NCBI GenBank assembly: GCA_958510825.1
Contig: OY294054.1
Location: 6,867,683-6,931,682, forward strand
Direction of reading: 5' to 3'
Source: Brachypterus glaber
Lineage: Eukaryota; Arthropoda; Insecta; Coleoptera; Kateretidae
Length of the DNA stretch: 64,000 nt
Below the pieces are notes generated by a model. It had not been told where the DNA came from. It searched no databases and saw only the letters and a program-made list of their open reading frames with translations. Shown here piece by piece: positions 1-11,267 of the stretch. Both the position numbers and the translations under genes were made by a program. Every line of letters starts with the position of its first letter. Position 1 is the stretch's first letter.

Positions 1-85
1 ATAATGTGAGAACATAAAAAAAATTGAAAACATAAGTTAATGAAATTCGAGATATTCACAATATCCACTTCAAAAAACGCGCAGT

Positions 86-133
86 GTATATACACATATA
101 TACACATACATATATATGTATACATATATACAC
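86..133. repeat. TA/CA microsatellite
   Basis: Short run of alternating TATA/CACA words (about 48 bp). It generates a spurious open frame nearby. No gene is supported between positions 1 and 440. Confidence 0.8.
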
Positions 134-439
134 GGGGTTACAATAAAACACAGATTACTCTTTACTGCTCGACTAACTACACTAGACTGACTCACTGCAG
201 TCAAGTTTATTCTTTTAGTACAATCTTATGTAATCGCTTCGCTCTTTATTTAATTTCAATGCACTACAGTAATTATTATTATTTTGAACGAAGCATAGCC
301 TTTCAATTTTCATACTGCAAAATACCTATAATACAAGCATTTGAATTACCCGCCATTTACCCGGTATGCGATTGATGCGCCACCTAATTTGACTTTAAAA
401 ATATAGTTGTCCAGTTGAGTTTTGCCGAACCAATTTTTA

Positions 440-930
440 ACATTAAGTTATCCGTCTCGGTGTAGTCTCTGCTCCAAGTCAATAACTACTAAATTCTGAT
501 AGCTCCGTCCTTTACCGATTGTGTACGCGCGTTCGTTCTTTCGTCGGTCAAATTGGGGAGCGTGTCGAGGCCTTTTTGCGAAACTTGGCGACAAGGGTGA
601 ATGTGTGTGACAGGCATTCACGATATTTTTGAGACCGTGCGTCATCATTTTCTATTTTTAATTACCCGATTAAAACGACCTTTATGTGCGATTTGGCGAT
701 TTTGAAATCGTGCGAGTGAGGTAGAGAATGCGACAGTCGACAGAATTTTTCTGCATCTGCTCGCTTTATCGAGAATAACTTTTAAGGAAGATGCCGGAGG
801 GGAGTGGTTCTGTGGCGCCCCCACACTGGAAGCGGGGGGGTAACCTGAACTTTTAAATTTCCGATCCGCCTGTGCCGGTCCCAAATCCCTGGGATTTATA
901 TTAAAAGAGATAAATAATTTCAAAATTCAA
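440..930. other. CpG-rich block, no gene identified
   Basis: This stretch is clearly richer in G+C and CpG than its surroundings. Short open frames on both strands look like composition artefacts and match no family I know. Part of it (about 650-720) resembles the sequence just upstream of the LINE ORF1 at 2600-2660: both have TTTCTATTTTTAA followed by AAACGACC and a GCG/ATTT-rich stretch. It may therefore be the 5' untranslated or promoter region of a related retroposon. Function is unproven. Confidence 0.3.
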
Positions 931-1482
931 AATATGTCGAAAATGTAAGGTTAGAAATTTCGGCCAATCAGAAAATTCGTAGCAATTTTATACAAATGTC
1001 AAAATGTTTTCTCAAATTTGATTTAACAATACCCTGATTTTCAAATAGCTAGAACAATCCCAAAATTTCGAGTTTCGGGATGTTTTTTTGCACGAAATTG
1101 ATGCTTTGAACCTTTAACAGTGTCCCTGCAGGTCGATTTCTTGGTTTGGATTGTTATTTTTATGAGCAAAATGAGTTAATAGAATGACAAGCACGCTTTT
1201 TACGTTAGAACGCACAGATTTGAATGGGAGGATTTTTGTCAAAAAAAATGGTAAAAACTTACTTTTGCGAAATCCGACCATCAACATATTGTAGGAAATC
1301 GAATTCCGAATATTTCGATGCATCACATAAGCCAAGTCAACACAAAACGGCGATACTGTGTCAGGAGCCACAGATTTGAATGTCAACAACTTCTCAAACA
1401 CTAACCTATATTTCCACTCAAATCTCACAAAGCACTTATTTTTATAGTATAGTATAGTACAAATTTTAACAAAAAATGTAAC

Positions 1483-1680
1483 GTTAACGTAAAGCAACTT
1501 CCTTCATTAAAAAAAAAACACCAAACAACACAAAACCAACGTAAACCATCGTTAACGTAAACCAACTTCTCCCATTAAAAAAATACCAAAAGAGCAAACT
1601 ACCAAACCAAACCATTGTTAACGTAACTTCTCCCATTAAAAAAAAAACAAATAACGAAAAAACTAACGTAGACCAATTGT
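1483..1680. repeat. Degenerate tandem repeat, three units
   Basis: Three imperfect units of roughly 60-75 bp, each with GTTAACGTAA followed by ACTTC(T/C)(C/T)CCATTAAAAAAA. Sequence on both sides (931-1482 and 1681-2247) is AT-rich with no recognisable gene. The open frame on the minus strand at 1114-1497 has no recognisable domain. Confidence 0.6.
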
Positions 1681-2247
1681 TAAATTGTTATAAAAATTCT
1701 AACAAAACAAAAAACTGAATTTTCCGCACCTAATTATATTTAAAACAGTAAGTTTTAGTAATAAAACCAAAAATCAGTGCAAAAATATTGTTAATTTTTC
1801 AAACAAGAAATCATTCCGAATAATACAAGAAAACACTTTAAATCAAAATTAAAATCTGACAACGCCGCATCTCTGTACACACGTGAAATATGTCAGCAAT
1901 ATTATGGCGGTTCATAAAATTAATTATTATTCACCATTTTTCTCCATGTAAGTTATTTTGTAGTAATAAAACAACGTTTTCCGTATCTAATTTTATTTAT
2001 AATTGTTAATTTTAGTACCACAGTGAAAAATTAGTGCAAAACTAGTCCTATTTTTTGTGTCCGGTAAGTTCACCGAAACCGAAATTTGAAATATAAGCTT
2101 ATGGTAACTATTTAAACAGATTCTACTCAAGAAATACTAGCCGTGAAGTCCCCGTGAGCGTAGCAAGACGTCATTTTCCGAAAAACCGCTTATTCTTATA
2201 AATGTTGATTGGATTATCGTAGCGATTTGAAAATAATGTAAACAAAA

Positions 2248-2340
2248 TATTACCACGTGACAAAAATATAACCATGTAAAAAAAACAAAAAAAAAATATT
2301 ACCACGTGACAAAAATATAACCATGTAAAAAAAAGAAAAA
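2248..2340. repeat. Direct tandem duplication, 49-bp period
   Basis: Two near-identical copies of a unit with TATTACCACGTGAC and ATAACCATGTAAAA. The copies start at 2248 and 2297. No function inferred. Confidence 0.8.
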
Positions 2341-2667
2341 AACATAAAAAATCAAAATTAAAACACAATCATCTGTAAAATTACCAAGTGAAAACACGAG
2401 TTTACTATCAATTATATACTAATTTTCGTTCATGTCGACTCGCTCACACCCTACACAAGCCTCCAAAGCAACATGCAAAATGGGGGAGGGCGCGTGTTTG
2501 AAGAAGATGGCGATTTTTCCTACTTCGGGCCTATTTCAACAAAAATTTATTAAATGAAATTTTTATCTGCGCGAGGTTTCGTAACGATTTTATAAGGTTT
2601 TCTATTTTTAAAAAGCATTTCAAAACGACCCTTAAATGACGCCATTTCGGATAAAAATCGTCAGAGG

Positions 2668-3273
2668 ATGCAGCATCGAGAAATTTCCAAAAAAAAATCT
2701 GCACGACCTCGGTTTATTGTAATAACACATAAAGGTTTGTCCGATAATTGTGCTAGTAATAATAAATGTAAAAAGTGTAATAGCAATGCCAAAAGTGGCC
2801 CAAAGTGTGTAAACTGCGGATGTATTATGCATACTGCGTGTAGTAAAATACTTTTAAAAAGCAGTAAAGTGGAATATATTAGTGAAAACGAAATTAAATG
2901 TTGTGAGAAAGATGACCTTCTCGACCTTGACAATAGTTCATCTAGTACTGAAACTATAAAAGAAGTGAGTTTTGCTAAATATCTAAATATTATAATATCT
3001 CAAAAAGACATAATTGCTCTACGACAAAATCCATTTAATGGAAAAGCTAGTATGCAATCCATAAAACTTTCGAGTAATCAGACAGGCGGTTCGGCTGTGA
3101 CAGCTACAAACAATAATAAAACAAAAAGTTCAAATAATAATACTATAACAAAACAAAACGTGAGTGTTAGCAAGTGTATGCAAGAAATAATTCAATTGGA
3201 GAAGTGTGGTGAAAATTCAAACCAAAATATAACACACAAAAATCCAAACAGGTATATTGTATTGTATGTATAA
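2668..3273 (+). CDS. LINE ORF1 with PHD-like zinc finger
   Basis: 201-codon frame just upstream of an endonuclease/RT unit, the place of ORF1 in CR1/Jockey-type LINEs. Residues about 34-80 hold a Cys/His cluster (CKKC, CVNCGCIMH, CSK, then KCC) like the PHD/ESF-type fingers reported for some LINE ORF1 proteins. ORF1 products are RNA-binding chaperones of the retrotransposition particle. The second half is Asn/Ser/Lys-rich and low complexity. The frame ends before the endonuclease, and the intervening 3274-3610 has stops, so it may be truncated. I chose the ATG at 2668 because it opens the frame; no independent start evidence is visible. Confidence 0.6.
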   Translation: MQHREISKKKSARPRFIVITHKGLSDNCASNNKCKKCNSNAKSGPKCVNCGCIMHTACSKILLKSSKVEYISENEIKCCEKDDLLDLDNSSSSTETIKEVSFAKYLNIIISQKDIIALRQNPFNGKASMQSIKLSSNQTGGSAVTATNNNKTKSSNNNTITKQNVSVSKCMQEIIQLEKCGENSNQNITHKNPNRYIVLYV

Positions 3274-3609
3274 TGACCCCAACAACAAACTGCAGTCAGC
3301 AGACAATAATACTATTGAACTGTATATCACTAATCTAAAGCACCGTAGTTGAACAAATAAAATGTAACTTAAAAATGGATTCACATGATAAAAATATTAT
3401 TAGGGTAGAAAAACTAGAAACTAAAGGTATGTTAACAGTTTTAAAGTAATTTTGCCTAAGGAATTCGAAGAATCCATAATGAATCCCGATTTTTGGTCAG
3501 AAAACATAAGGGTCTCGCCCTTTCAAGAAAAGCGATTTCAGTATCATAAACCCAAATTCTACCAAAATAGGAGATACCACCAACAAGGAAGGTTCCAGAG
3601 ATACTAAAC

Positions 3610-4311
3610 TAAACTATTTTTTACTGCAATATCGAATCAGTTAGAAATAAACAAGTCAAGTTAGATGCTTTTTTAACAGACAAAAATTATGATCTAATTT
3701 GCTTAACGGAGCACCACCCTTATGTGAATGACATCAGTAATTTAGCAATTGAAAATTATGTACTAGGCTCATATTTTGTAAGATCAAAGTGGCTTAAAAA
3801 TGACATTAGTTTTTTAAACCGAAAAGATTTAAATGATTTAACAGTGGAATACCACTGCGAAATAGCAGCAGTTGAGTTATGTTCTCTGAATACCATTGTT
3901 GTTACAATTTACCTCTCTCCTTCAGGAAACTTTGATCTATTTTTAACATGTTTTAATAAACTTTTAAATACATTTTTGGGCTGTGACAAGTATGTTATTA
4001 TAAATGGTGATTATATACATTTCAATACAAATAAACCTACGGCTACAAAATTTAATGACTTAATCTCAACTTTTAATTTTAGGTCTTTGATTACATCACC
4101 AACACGTAAACAAAACTGTATAGACAATTTTATTGTTAATTTCAATATTCCAATTCGGACTGATGTTTTTGACCCAGGGCTGCCGGACCATAGAGCGATT
4201 ACACTTAGTGCCGGGCTAGGGAACAAGGAGGTAGTCAACAAAATTCAATATAGGAAATACACAGATATTGGTATGTCCACTTTTTATGATCTAATAAGGG
4301 AGGTAAATTGA
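3610..4311 (+). pseudogene. LINE APE-type endonuclease domain, decayed
   Basis: Homologous to the endonuclease/exonuclease/phosphatase domain that nicks target DNA in LINEs. From about 3615 the conceptual translation shows the N-terminal strand with a LTEHH motif (metal-binding Glu). The frame at 3724-4311 then continues with an NGDY strand and ends with the PGLPDHRAI motif holding the catalytic Asp-His pair. The beginning needs a frame change before 3724, and a stop at about 4309 separates it from the RT. It is therefore non-functional. It lies between ORF1 and the RT, as expected for the 5' half of ORF2. Confidence 0.75.
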
Positions 4312-4944
4312 AGTTTCTTGGACAACAAAAATTGATTGGATATTGACATGTAATCAAATTTTGAAGTTGTTTTTTAAATCTTACAAAAAAACCTTGAAAC
4401 TTAATTTCCCTTAAAATCAAAAAAATTTAAATCCACGGCAAAAAAAGGACACAACATGGTACACACCCGAATTAATTATAATGAGGCATCATTTGGAGTT
4501 ACTATCTGAAAGGTATCAGCAGGAACCTACTGATATTAACCCACATTTAAAAAATAATTGTAGAAAGGAGTACAGGAAAACAATAAAAAAAAGCCAAGTT
4601 AAAATATAATAATAATTACATAAAAGAGTCAAGCAAAAAAAAGCATGCTGGCAAGTCATAAACAAAAAAAAAAGGCCCAAGGTCTCTAAACAACCACAGA
4701 CAAAAAAAACGCCAAATGAAATAAACAATCACTTAGTTGATATTCCTGAAAAAATAAGAAAATTACTTTTGAATACCAGTTAAAACACGTTTCATAAAAG
4801 CTTTTTAAATGACAATAAAAGGTTTCCTTCTTTTTATTTAATACAATAAGTTCTGATGAGTTAATTAATGAAATAGGTAGTTTAAAAAACAAAGATAGTA
4901 AAGACTGTTATGACTTTAATGTAAAAATTATTAAGCATGTTAAG

Positions 4945-5651
4945 AAGCCACTCCCTTAACAAATTTAATAAATGCGTGTATAGTGCAAGGCATATATCCA
5001 AATGTACTTAAGGTTTCAAAGGTTATTCCCCTTCAGAAAGGGGGTTCAACTGATGATTTAAATAATTTTAGACCTATAGCAGTACCTCCTATTATTTCTA
5101 AAATTTTTGAAAGGATTTAAAAAAAAACAAATCGTGACACATTTTGAAACACAATTTATTTAATATTAATCAGAACGGTTTTAGAAAAAGTAAAAATAAA
5201 TTGGTAGAAATAATCACAAAGCGACTTGAGGACGGTCTGCTTACGGGTACCGTACTGCTTGATGTTCAGAAAGCGTTCGACTGCGTGCCGCACGATGTTC
5301 TGAAGGACAAGCTGAAATATTATAACTTAGACAGTCTTAGTCTCTCCGTAATATCTACTTTTTTAACCAACAGAAAGCAGTATGTTGTAAATAATAATGA
5401 AAAATCAGATTTAAAATTTAACAGGCATGTTTATCAACGATATTTTCATTAATCACGATGATGAAACCATTCTTTTCGCTGATGATACAGCGGTTGTATC
5501 TTCAGACAAGAATGAACATAATATCTTAAGAAAAATGGATAATGTGGAAGTACATGCTAATAAATGGTTTAACGCTAATAAGCTAAGCATAAATGTTAAA
5601 AAAACACAAAAAATGATTTTCTCTTTTAAAAAAACCCAGTCAATTAAATAG
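4945..5651 (+). pseudogene. LINE reverse transcriptase palm, frame-shifted
   Basis: Pieces of a LINE RT in several frames. About 4990-5120 encodes the RT1/RT2 region (VIPLQKGG, NNFRPIAV). The frame at 5144-5452 encodes NQNGFRKSK and VLLDVQKAFDCVPHDVL, the FD strand of motif A. The frame at 5427-5651 starts at FINDIFIN and holds ETILFADDTAVV, the F-A-D-D catalytic motif, then LSINVKKTQ. The region between motifs A and C is shortened, missing the usual G-V-P-Q-G-S-x-L-G-P turn. Sequence after 5651 is interrupted by a MITE remnant and a palindrome before RT C-terminal sequence appears at 7000. Confidence 0.8.
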
Positions 5652-5703
5652 TTTGGATGAGTTTTTTAACGCAAACATTGGGAACATCATAATTTAGTGT
5701 CAC

Positions 5704-5801
5704 AGCTATAACGCTATTTTCCTATACCATTAACATAGGCGTAACACTCCAAAATGGCCCCCACCCCCCCTAGGAGAGTTACGTAATACTTAACCGTTCC
5801 C
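5704..5801. repeat. Fragment of 150-bp MITE family M1
   Basis: Right two-thirds of the Harbinger-like MITE whose full copies lie at 52818-52968 and 56810-56959. It shares ACGCTATTTTCCTATACC, the C-rich middle and the terminal GTTACGTAATACTT...GTTCCC followed by TAA. The left inverted repeat is missing. Confidence 0.75.
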
Positions 5802-5923
5802 TAAATTTTTGTTGTTTTTTTTTTTTAATTTTGTATTGTAATTCAATGTTAATTAACTACACTGATTTTATTCAAAAGAGTTTATATGACTTTCTTTTTT
5901 TTTTTCATTTTTTGCGCTTTTTT

Positions 5924-6738
5924 TATACCGGGTGTTTTTTTAACCTGAAACTTTCAAATATCTCGAATACTATGCATTTTAGAAAAAAAATGTCGGACAA
6001 AATTTGTTTATTTTAATGGTGGAAACAAAATCGCGTATTTATTTTTTACGGATATTTACGTTTTCAAGGTCATTTCAAGGTTAACTTTATTTTTTTAAGT
6101 ACAAACATATATTTTTTTACTGTTATTTAATTCCCCCTCAAAAAAATAAAAATCTTTAGTAAAAAACTTTTTTTGATCGGACTATTAGTTGCAGAGATAA
6201 CACAGCCACACAAAATTAAAAAAGTTGCATCTCCGACGGACTTGACAATTCCTATGTATTTTGAGCCGCTGAATCCTGATCTGAGGTCGAAATTTTAAAG
6301 TTAGCTCTCATTTTTACCATAACCTCAAAAAACATATCATATCATTGCGAAAAGTATGTTTTCTGAGGTTCTGTTAAAAATGGGAGCTAACTTTCAAATT
6401 CCGACCTCAGATTCGGATTCAGCGGCTCAAAATACAGAGGGATTGACTGGTCAAGTTCGTCGGAGATGCAACTAAAAGTCCGATCAAAAAAAGTTTTTTA
6501 CAAAAGATTTTTATTTTTTTGAGGGGAATTAAATAACAGTAAAAAAATATATGTTTGTACTTAAAAAAAACAAAATTAACCTTGAAATGACCTTGAAAAC
6601 GTAAATATCCGTAAAAAATAAATACGCCATTTTGTTTCCACCCTTAAAATAAACAAATTTTGTCCGATAATTATTTTTTTAAAATGCATAGTATTCGAGA
6701 TATTTGAAAGTTTCAGGTTAAAAAAAACACCCGGTATA
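5924..6738. repeat. 815-bp near-perfect palindrome (foldback element)
   Basis: The left half starts TATACCGGGTGTTTTTTTAA and the right half ends with the reverse complement. Pairing continues inward across nearly the whole element: AACCTGAAACTTTC, CCTTGAAATGACC, GACCTCAGAT and CAGCGGCTCAAAATAC all recur inverted. The centre is near 6331-6337 with only a few unpaired bases. It sits inside the LINE RT gene. The termini read TATAC...GTATA. There is no coding frame, so it is non-autonomous. Confidence 0.85.
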
Positions 6739-6999
6739 AGTGATCGACCACTTATATTTTTAATCTTTTTCGGTACCACTAACTTTATATGAACTCTTTA
6801 CCGATCTCTTTCTGGTGTAAATGCACGATGCATTAATTTTTTACTTATCTAAATTTTTGATAAAACTAAAACATTACTTTAATAATTTATTTTGAAATCA
6901 TATTGTTATTATAATATTATTACTTTACTTATACACAAATTAACTTTAAATAGTTTGTATTAGGTCTAGTTATGGTATTTTAATTATGGTATTTTACTT

Positions 7000-7128
7000 T
7001 GGGTTCTATCATCTGCCGTTGAGGATGTTTTTCTTATTCAAAAACTTACCGTTAGGTGTTTGGATAATGTACCATATAACCATCCATGCAGGGAACTATT
7101 TATAAGACTGAAAATTTTATCTCTATCT
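7000..7128 (+). pseudogene. LINE RT C-terminal fragment A (left of Gypsy-1)
   Basis: Open translation (about 43 codons) with the hallmark of the region after the LINE RT palm: a Trp-led start, then QKLTVRCL (LQ-K-aIRiI type) and CRELFIRLKILSLS. It stops exactly where the Gypsy-1 LTR begins and resumes at 12532. Sequence at 6739-6999 is AT-rich without recognisable coding. Confidence 0.8.
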
Positions 7129-7631
7129 TGTGACATAGAGAAATTAGCCTTTGTAAATGTTAATTTAAATATCTTTCTTTTCATAAAGTACACTTAGTAT
7201 AAGTGTATGCGCATGCGCCAAATGAAACACTTCAGTGAAATTTCAGTAACCTTGACATCTAGGGAATTTTAAGGTTACTAGGTGAACCTTCTTTTCAGTG
7301 ACTTGCAGAAGTCACTTCATTTCATTTTCATTTCCTGATCTGGAATTATAGCAAGCATCCTGCAGAGTTATTAAATTATTTTATGATAAATAATTATTCT
7401 GGTGCAGGTAAGCCATTTTATTCATTGTATTTTTGCATTTTACTAATTAATTCATAATTTACAGCTATTAATTTTACATTTCACTGAAGTGTTTCAAACT
7501 AACGTTCGTGATCTGACTACGGCCAATAAATTGTTAAACTGGTACTCTTTTTTTCTTTCGAACCTTCCCTGGGAGAGATTAAAACCATTCCTGGCGCTCA
7601 ACAATACAATTCTAAGGTTTTGATCAACAGA
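7129..7631 (+). repeat. Gypsy-1 5' LTR
   Basis: 503 bp, aligned end to end with 12025-12527; I count about ten single-base differences by eye (roughly 2%). It contains GTATAAGTGTATGCGCATGC (a possible promoter core with a GCATGCGC palindrome) and an inverted pair CACTTCAGTGAAAT / ATTTCACTGAAGTG. An AATAAA occurs in its last third and could be the polyadenylation signal. Confidence 0.9.
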
Positions 7632-7703
7632 ACGTGGCATCCCAACGAGTGACTGTCAAGACATTGACTACGTCCAAGTCTAGGGTACAAGGAAGAAAGC
7701 AGA

Positions 7704-8958
7704 ATGCCATTAGAACATTCTCCAGAAGCAAGAACTCGAAGTGGAGCACCATTCAGAGGTCCACAGAGAGAATCGCCGCTGGATTTTGCAGGCTTTGAAG
7801 GAGGAGCCGAGGCGTTAGCGCAGCCAACATCTGCTGCCGAGAGGGCCTTGCCACCAACATTATCACCACAGGTGACAGAGGCATTGCGTACAGGTATTTA
7901 TGTACCAAATCCTAACCAAGTAAGACCGGCTAATCTGACCAGAGCAAGGGGGCCCTCAGCGGGGGCGGTGCCCCGAAGACTAGCTACAAATTTTAGTAGA
8001 TTAAATAGTTTAAGTAGTGAAAACATAAATGTAAACTGGACACAACCACCTCCTCCAGCGTACAGTGATATTAATTTAAATGTACATTCTCATAATGCGC
8101 ATAGGGTATTTTTAATTATGCTGGCTTGCCACCTTACGGGGGCTTGCCACAGACTAGGGTAAATGTTCATAATCCACCACCAATAAACCCTGTTTTAAAT
8201 ATAATGCCAATTGAGGTGGTGTGTAAAATTAAAAAACTTTTACCGATATTTGAAAATAATGAGGAAACACATCCGATAGATTTCCTAAATAAATTAGAGT
8301 CAATAGTGAATTCATATAATTTACCTATGAATTTAGTAACTACATTAGTGGGGGAACTTTTAGTGGGAACTCCTAAGCTATGGGGCGACGCCCTATTAGT
8401 TTTCATGATTTTGGGGCTTTTAGGTTAGCTTTTATAGATCAGTTTTGGAATTACGCGCAACAAAATAGGACTAGATTGCAACTCACTACTATTAAATATG
8501 ATGGTAAATTGGGCTATGTTAATTATTTTTTGCAACAGGTAAACAGAGCCAAATACTTGGCACCACCATATCAAGACTTAGAACTTGTTGCGATAATTTC
8601 AAGGCACTTTCCACCAAATATTTCCAGCTCGTTAATAGGGTCAATATCCATAAACGATGCATTAAATAGGTTGAGACAAGCGGAACACTTTTTCTGTGAT
8701 TATTCTAATTCTGCGGCTTTTTCGCAGGCCCCATTACAAAACAACCCATCTTCCTCTTCTTCTTCATTTTCTCCAGCTTGGAAAAATTTTGACAATCGAA
8801 AGCCGGTAAAACAGGACTCGGTGAATTTCAAAACACATGTTGGTGACATAACCTCAAAAAATGAAAGAAATTTTGTGCCGAATTCTCCGCGTCCTGTAAA
8901 GCGGATTTCTCAAATTCAATTGGAGGAGATAAACGAAGAAGAAAGTTCGGAAAACTAA
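7704..8958 (+). pseudogene. Gypsy-1 Gag
   Basis: Capsid precursor of Gypsy-1, read in three successive frames: 7704-8162, about 8126-8428 and about 8380-8958. The first part is Pro/Ala-rich (matrix-like). The middle carries the conserved capsid region with PIDFLNKLESIV and LWGDAL, then AFIDQFWNYAQQNR, YVNYFLQQV and PNISSSLIGSI. The C-terminus has a Ser run and an acidic tail. No CCHC zinc knuckle is visible, as in some Gypsy lineages. Two frameshifts (near 8150 and 8395) disable it. Confidence 0.75.
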
Positions 8959-8984
8959 ATAGTTTTCCCCAGCCTTCAAGTCCG

Positions 8985-9869
8985 ATGCTGGGGAATATCT
9001 CTAGGGCTGAGTGTGCGTCTTTAAATAATCCGGTTGAAGAACTTCTTTGTGATTTTAACCATAATTTAGTGGCTGGTGATGGTGCTCGTACACCCATTGT
9101 CAAAATTAAAATAAACCATTGTGAATATCCTGCTCTGTTAGATACTGGGTCAGAAATCAGTGCTTTTTCTAGTTTAATCGAGTCTAACCTGGTATCAGCT
9201 GATTTCCCAATGTATTCAGTGGCGGGTGTTAGAGTTTCCGGAGCTTTATCTGGTAGAAGCCGGAAAGTAACAAGGCAAGCATTGTTGTTTTTTACCTTGG
9301 AAAAGTATGAGTTTGAATTTGAGTTTTTATGTGTTCCCGATTTGATCTTCCCAGTGATATTAGGGGTAGATTTTTTGCGAAGTGTACAGGCAAACATTTG
9401 TTTAGAACAAAAGTGTGTTTTACTCAAAAACAAGGGTGAAATAGTTAGCATACCAGAGGCTGAACTTCATCATAGTTATTCAGCACCTGAGTTTTCCCCT
9501 ATAAAAAAAGTGAATGCACTCAGCAAGGCTCTTGTCATATCGGAGCAAGAATCCTTTGTAGCTTCTGATGAGGAAATAGAAGAGGTTGTAAAGGCAGTGC
9601 CTCTTTCTAAGGAAAATAGGGGTAAGTTTAGAGAGATTCTTTTTAAACATAAGTCTGTATTTTCTGAAAAACCAGGCCTTACATCAGAGTATATACATGA
9701 AATAACCCTTTTTGATGAAACTCCTTTTAACAAAAAGAGTTATCCCATTCCTGTGGCCCATAGAGCTGCTGTGGACAAGTTAATAAATAATATGTTAAAT
9801 TTTGGGGTAATTGAGAGGACAAAGACTTGCGTTTACAGTAGCCCGTTAGTCACAGTTTTGGGAAAATAA
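8985..9869 (+). CDS. Gypsy-1 protease and RT N-terminus
   Basis: 294-codon frame. An aspartic protease occupies residues about 35-150, with the active site LLDTGSEISAF and the later IFPVILGVDFL strand that closes the retropepsin fold. The C-terminal part is the linker leading into RT: HEITLFDETPFNKKSYPIP and NMLNFGVIERTKTCVYSSPL, the region before RT motif 1 in Gypsy Pol. A stop at 9867-9869 interrupts Pol; the RT motif VRVCLDARQLN follows directly after it. The protease would mature Gag and Pol, but the downstream Pol is broken. Confidence 0.8.
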   Translation: MLGNISRAECASLNNPVEELLCDFNHNLVAGDGARTPIVKIKINHCEYPALLDTGSEISAFSSLIESNLVSADFPMYSVAGVRVSGALSGRSRKVTRQALLFFTLEKYEFEFEFLCVPDLIFPVILGVDFLRSVQANICLEQKCVLLKNKGEIVSIPEAELHHSYSAPEFSPIKKVNALSKALVISEQESFVASDEEIEEVVKAVPLSKENRGKFREILFKHKSVFSEKPGLTSEYIHEITLFDETPFNKKSYPIPVAHRAAVDKLINNMLNFGVIERTKTCVYSSPLVTVLGK

Positions 9870-11267
9870 GGAAAAGTTAGGGTATGTCTGGATGCTAGGC
9901 AATTAAACGCTCAAATGGAACCTGATAATGAGATTCCCAGTCAAATTCAAGATCTTTTTAAAAACATTACCTCCTGAGGTAAGGGTCATTTCAAGTTTAG
10001 ATCTTACCCATGGCTATTAGCAAATAAGATTACATCCAAATGATAAAAAGTATACTGGCTTCCTTTACAAGGGACAGTCTTTTCAATTCACTGTTTTACC
10101 TTTCGGTATCAAGACCGCCGTGGCCAGCTTTTCAAGAGCTATGCGACAAATTTTAGGATCAAGCTTTGATTATTTTATAAGGGTTTATATTGATGATGTT
10201 CTGGTACTGTCTTCAGATGTACAAAGTCACTTGTGTCATCTAGACAGGACACTTACTAGGTTATCTGAGGCAGGGTTCACCCTAAGGTTGTCAAAGTGCC
10301 ATTTTTTCCGGAAAGAGACTACCTTCTTAGGTTATACACTTTCTGAAGAGGGCATCAAAAGTGATCATTCTCGGGTCAGCGCCATAAACAATTTTCCTGC
10401 TCCAAAAACCCTTAAGCAGTTACAGGCTTTCCTGGGATTAACAAATTATGACAGGAATTTTTGCGAAAACTATGCCACCATTGCTGACCCACTTTCTGTC
10501 CTAATTAGAAAAAAAAATAAATGTTCTTGGGGTGAAGCTGAATCTTTCAAAAGACTAAAAGAGCTTATTTCTAAAGAGGTTTTATTATACCATCCAACAT
10601 ACACACATTCGTTTTGGGTCCAGACTGACAGCAGTGAGCCCAGTTGTATCAGATTATCAAGGGAGAAAAAAGAATCGTAGCTTACGCGAGTCGAGTACTT
10701 TCAAGAGAAAGAGCTTACTGCGCGGCGGAAAAAGAAGCACTTTGCTTGGTGTGGGCTTTGGGTAAATGGAGGATTTTCCTTATTGGGAAACCTTTCTTCT
10801 GTTTAACGGACAATAAATCTCTCACCTACTTAAGAACCTGCCGTCTTTTGACCCCACGATTAACTCGCTGGTGTCTGGCTCTTCAGGAGTACGACTTTAC
10901 CATAAAGCATGTGAGTGGCAAAGAGAATGTAGTGTGTGATGTTCTCAGTCGTTATAGCGAAGCTCGTTTACCTGTCCCTTCTGATAGGTGTTTTCAGGTT
11001 TTTAGTGTTAAGCTAAGACCAGAATTTATTATTAGTTTGGACTTAATCGCCACAGATCAGAAAAACGACCCAAAGCTCTCTAAAATTCGGAAAAATGTGG
11101 AAAGGGACCCAATAAGCAATGATCGTTTTGTCATAAAAAATGATATCCTTTTTTTGAGAAAATCAAATGAAGATCCATGTTTATTGTGTGTTCCCAGAGT
11201 CCTTGATTTTGTGAAAGCTTATCACCAAGCTTGGGGCCATTTCGGGGTATATAAAACCCAGCCATGA
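9870..11267 (+). pseudogene. Gypsy-1 reverse transcriptase, RNase H and integrase zinc region
   Basis: RT motifs run from VRVCLDARQLN (about 9877) through SSLDLTHGY (catalytic Asp; frame change and stops around 9975-10030) to FTVLPFGIKTA and VYIDDVLVLSS, the YIDD catalytic box in the frame 10120-10680. The thumb/connection segment (AFLGLTNYDRNF) follows. RNase H is in the frame 10644-11267 with VAYASRVLSRERAYCAAEKEALCLVWAL and LTDNKSLTYL. The integrase entry AYHQAWGHFGVYKT holds the HH pair. At least three frameshifts separate the parts. Confidence 0.85.

Noticed and set aside
448..923. Two minus-strand frames in the CpG-rich block
   Set aside because: They overlap, have no domain and are explained by higher G+C, which makes stops rarer.
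1114..1497. 127-codon open frame on the minus strand
   Set aside because: No recognisable domain, AT-biased composition and repeat words inside; probably chance.
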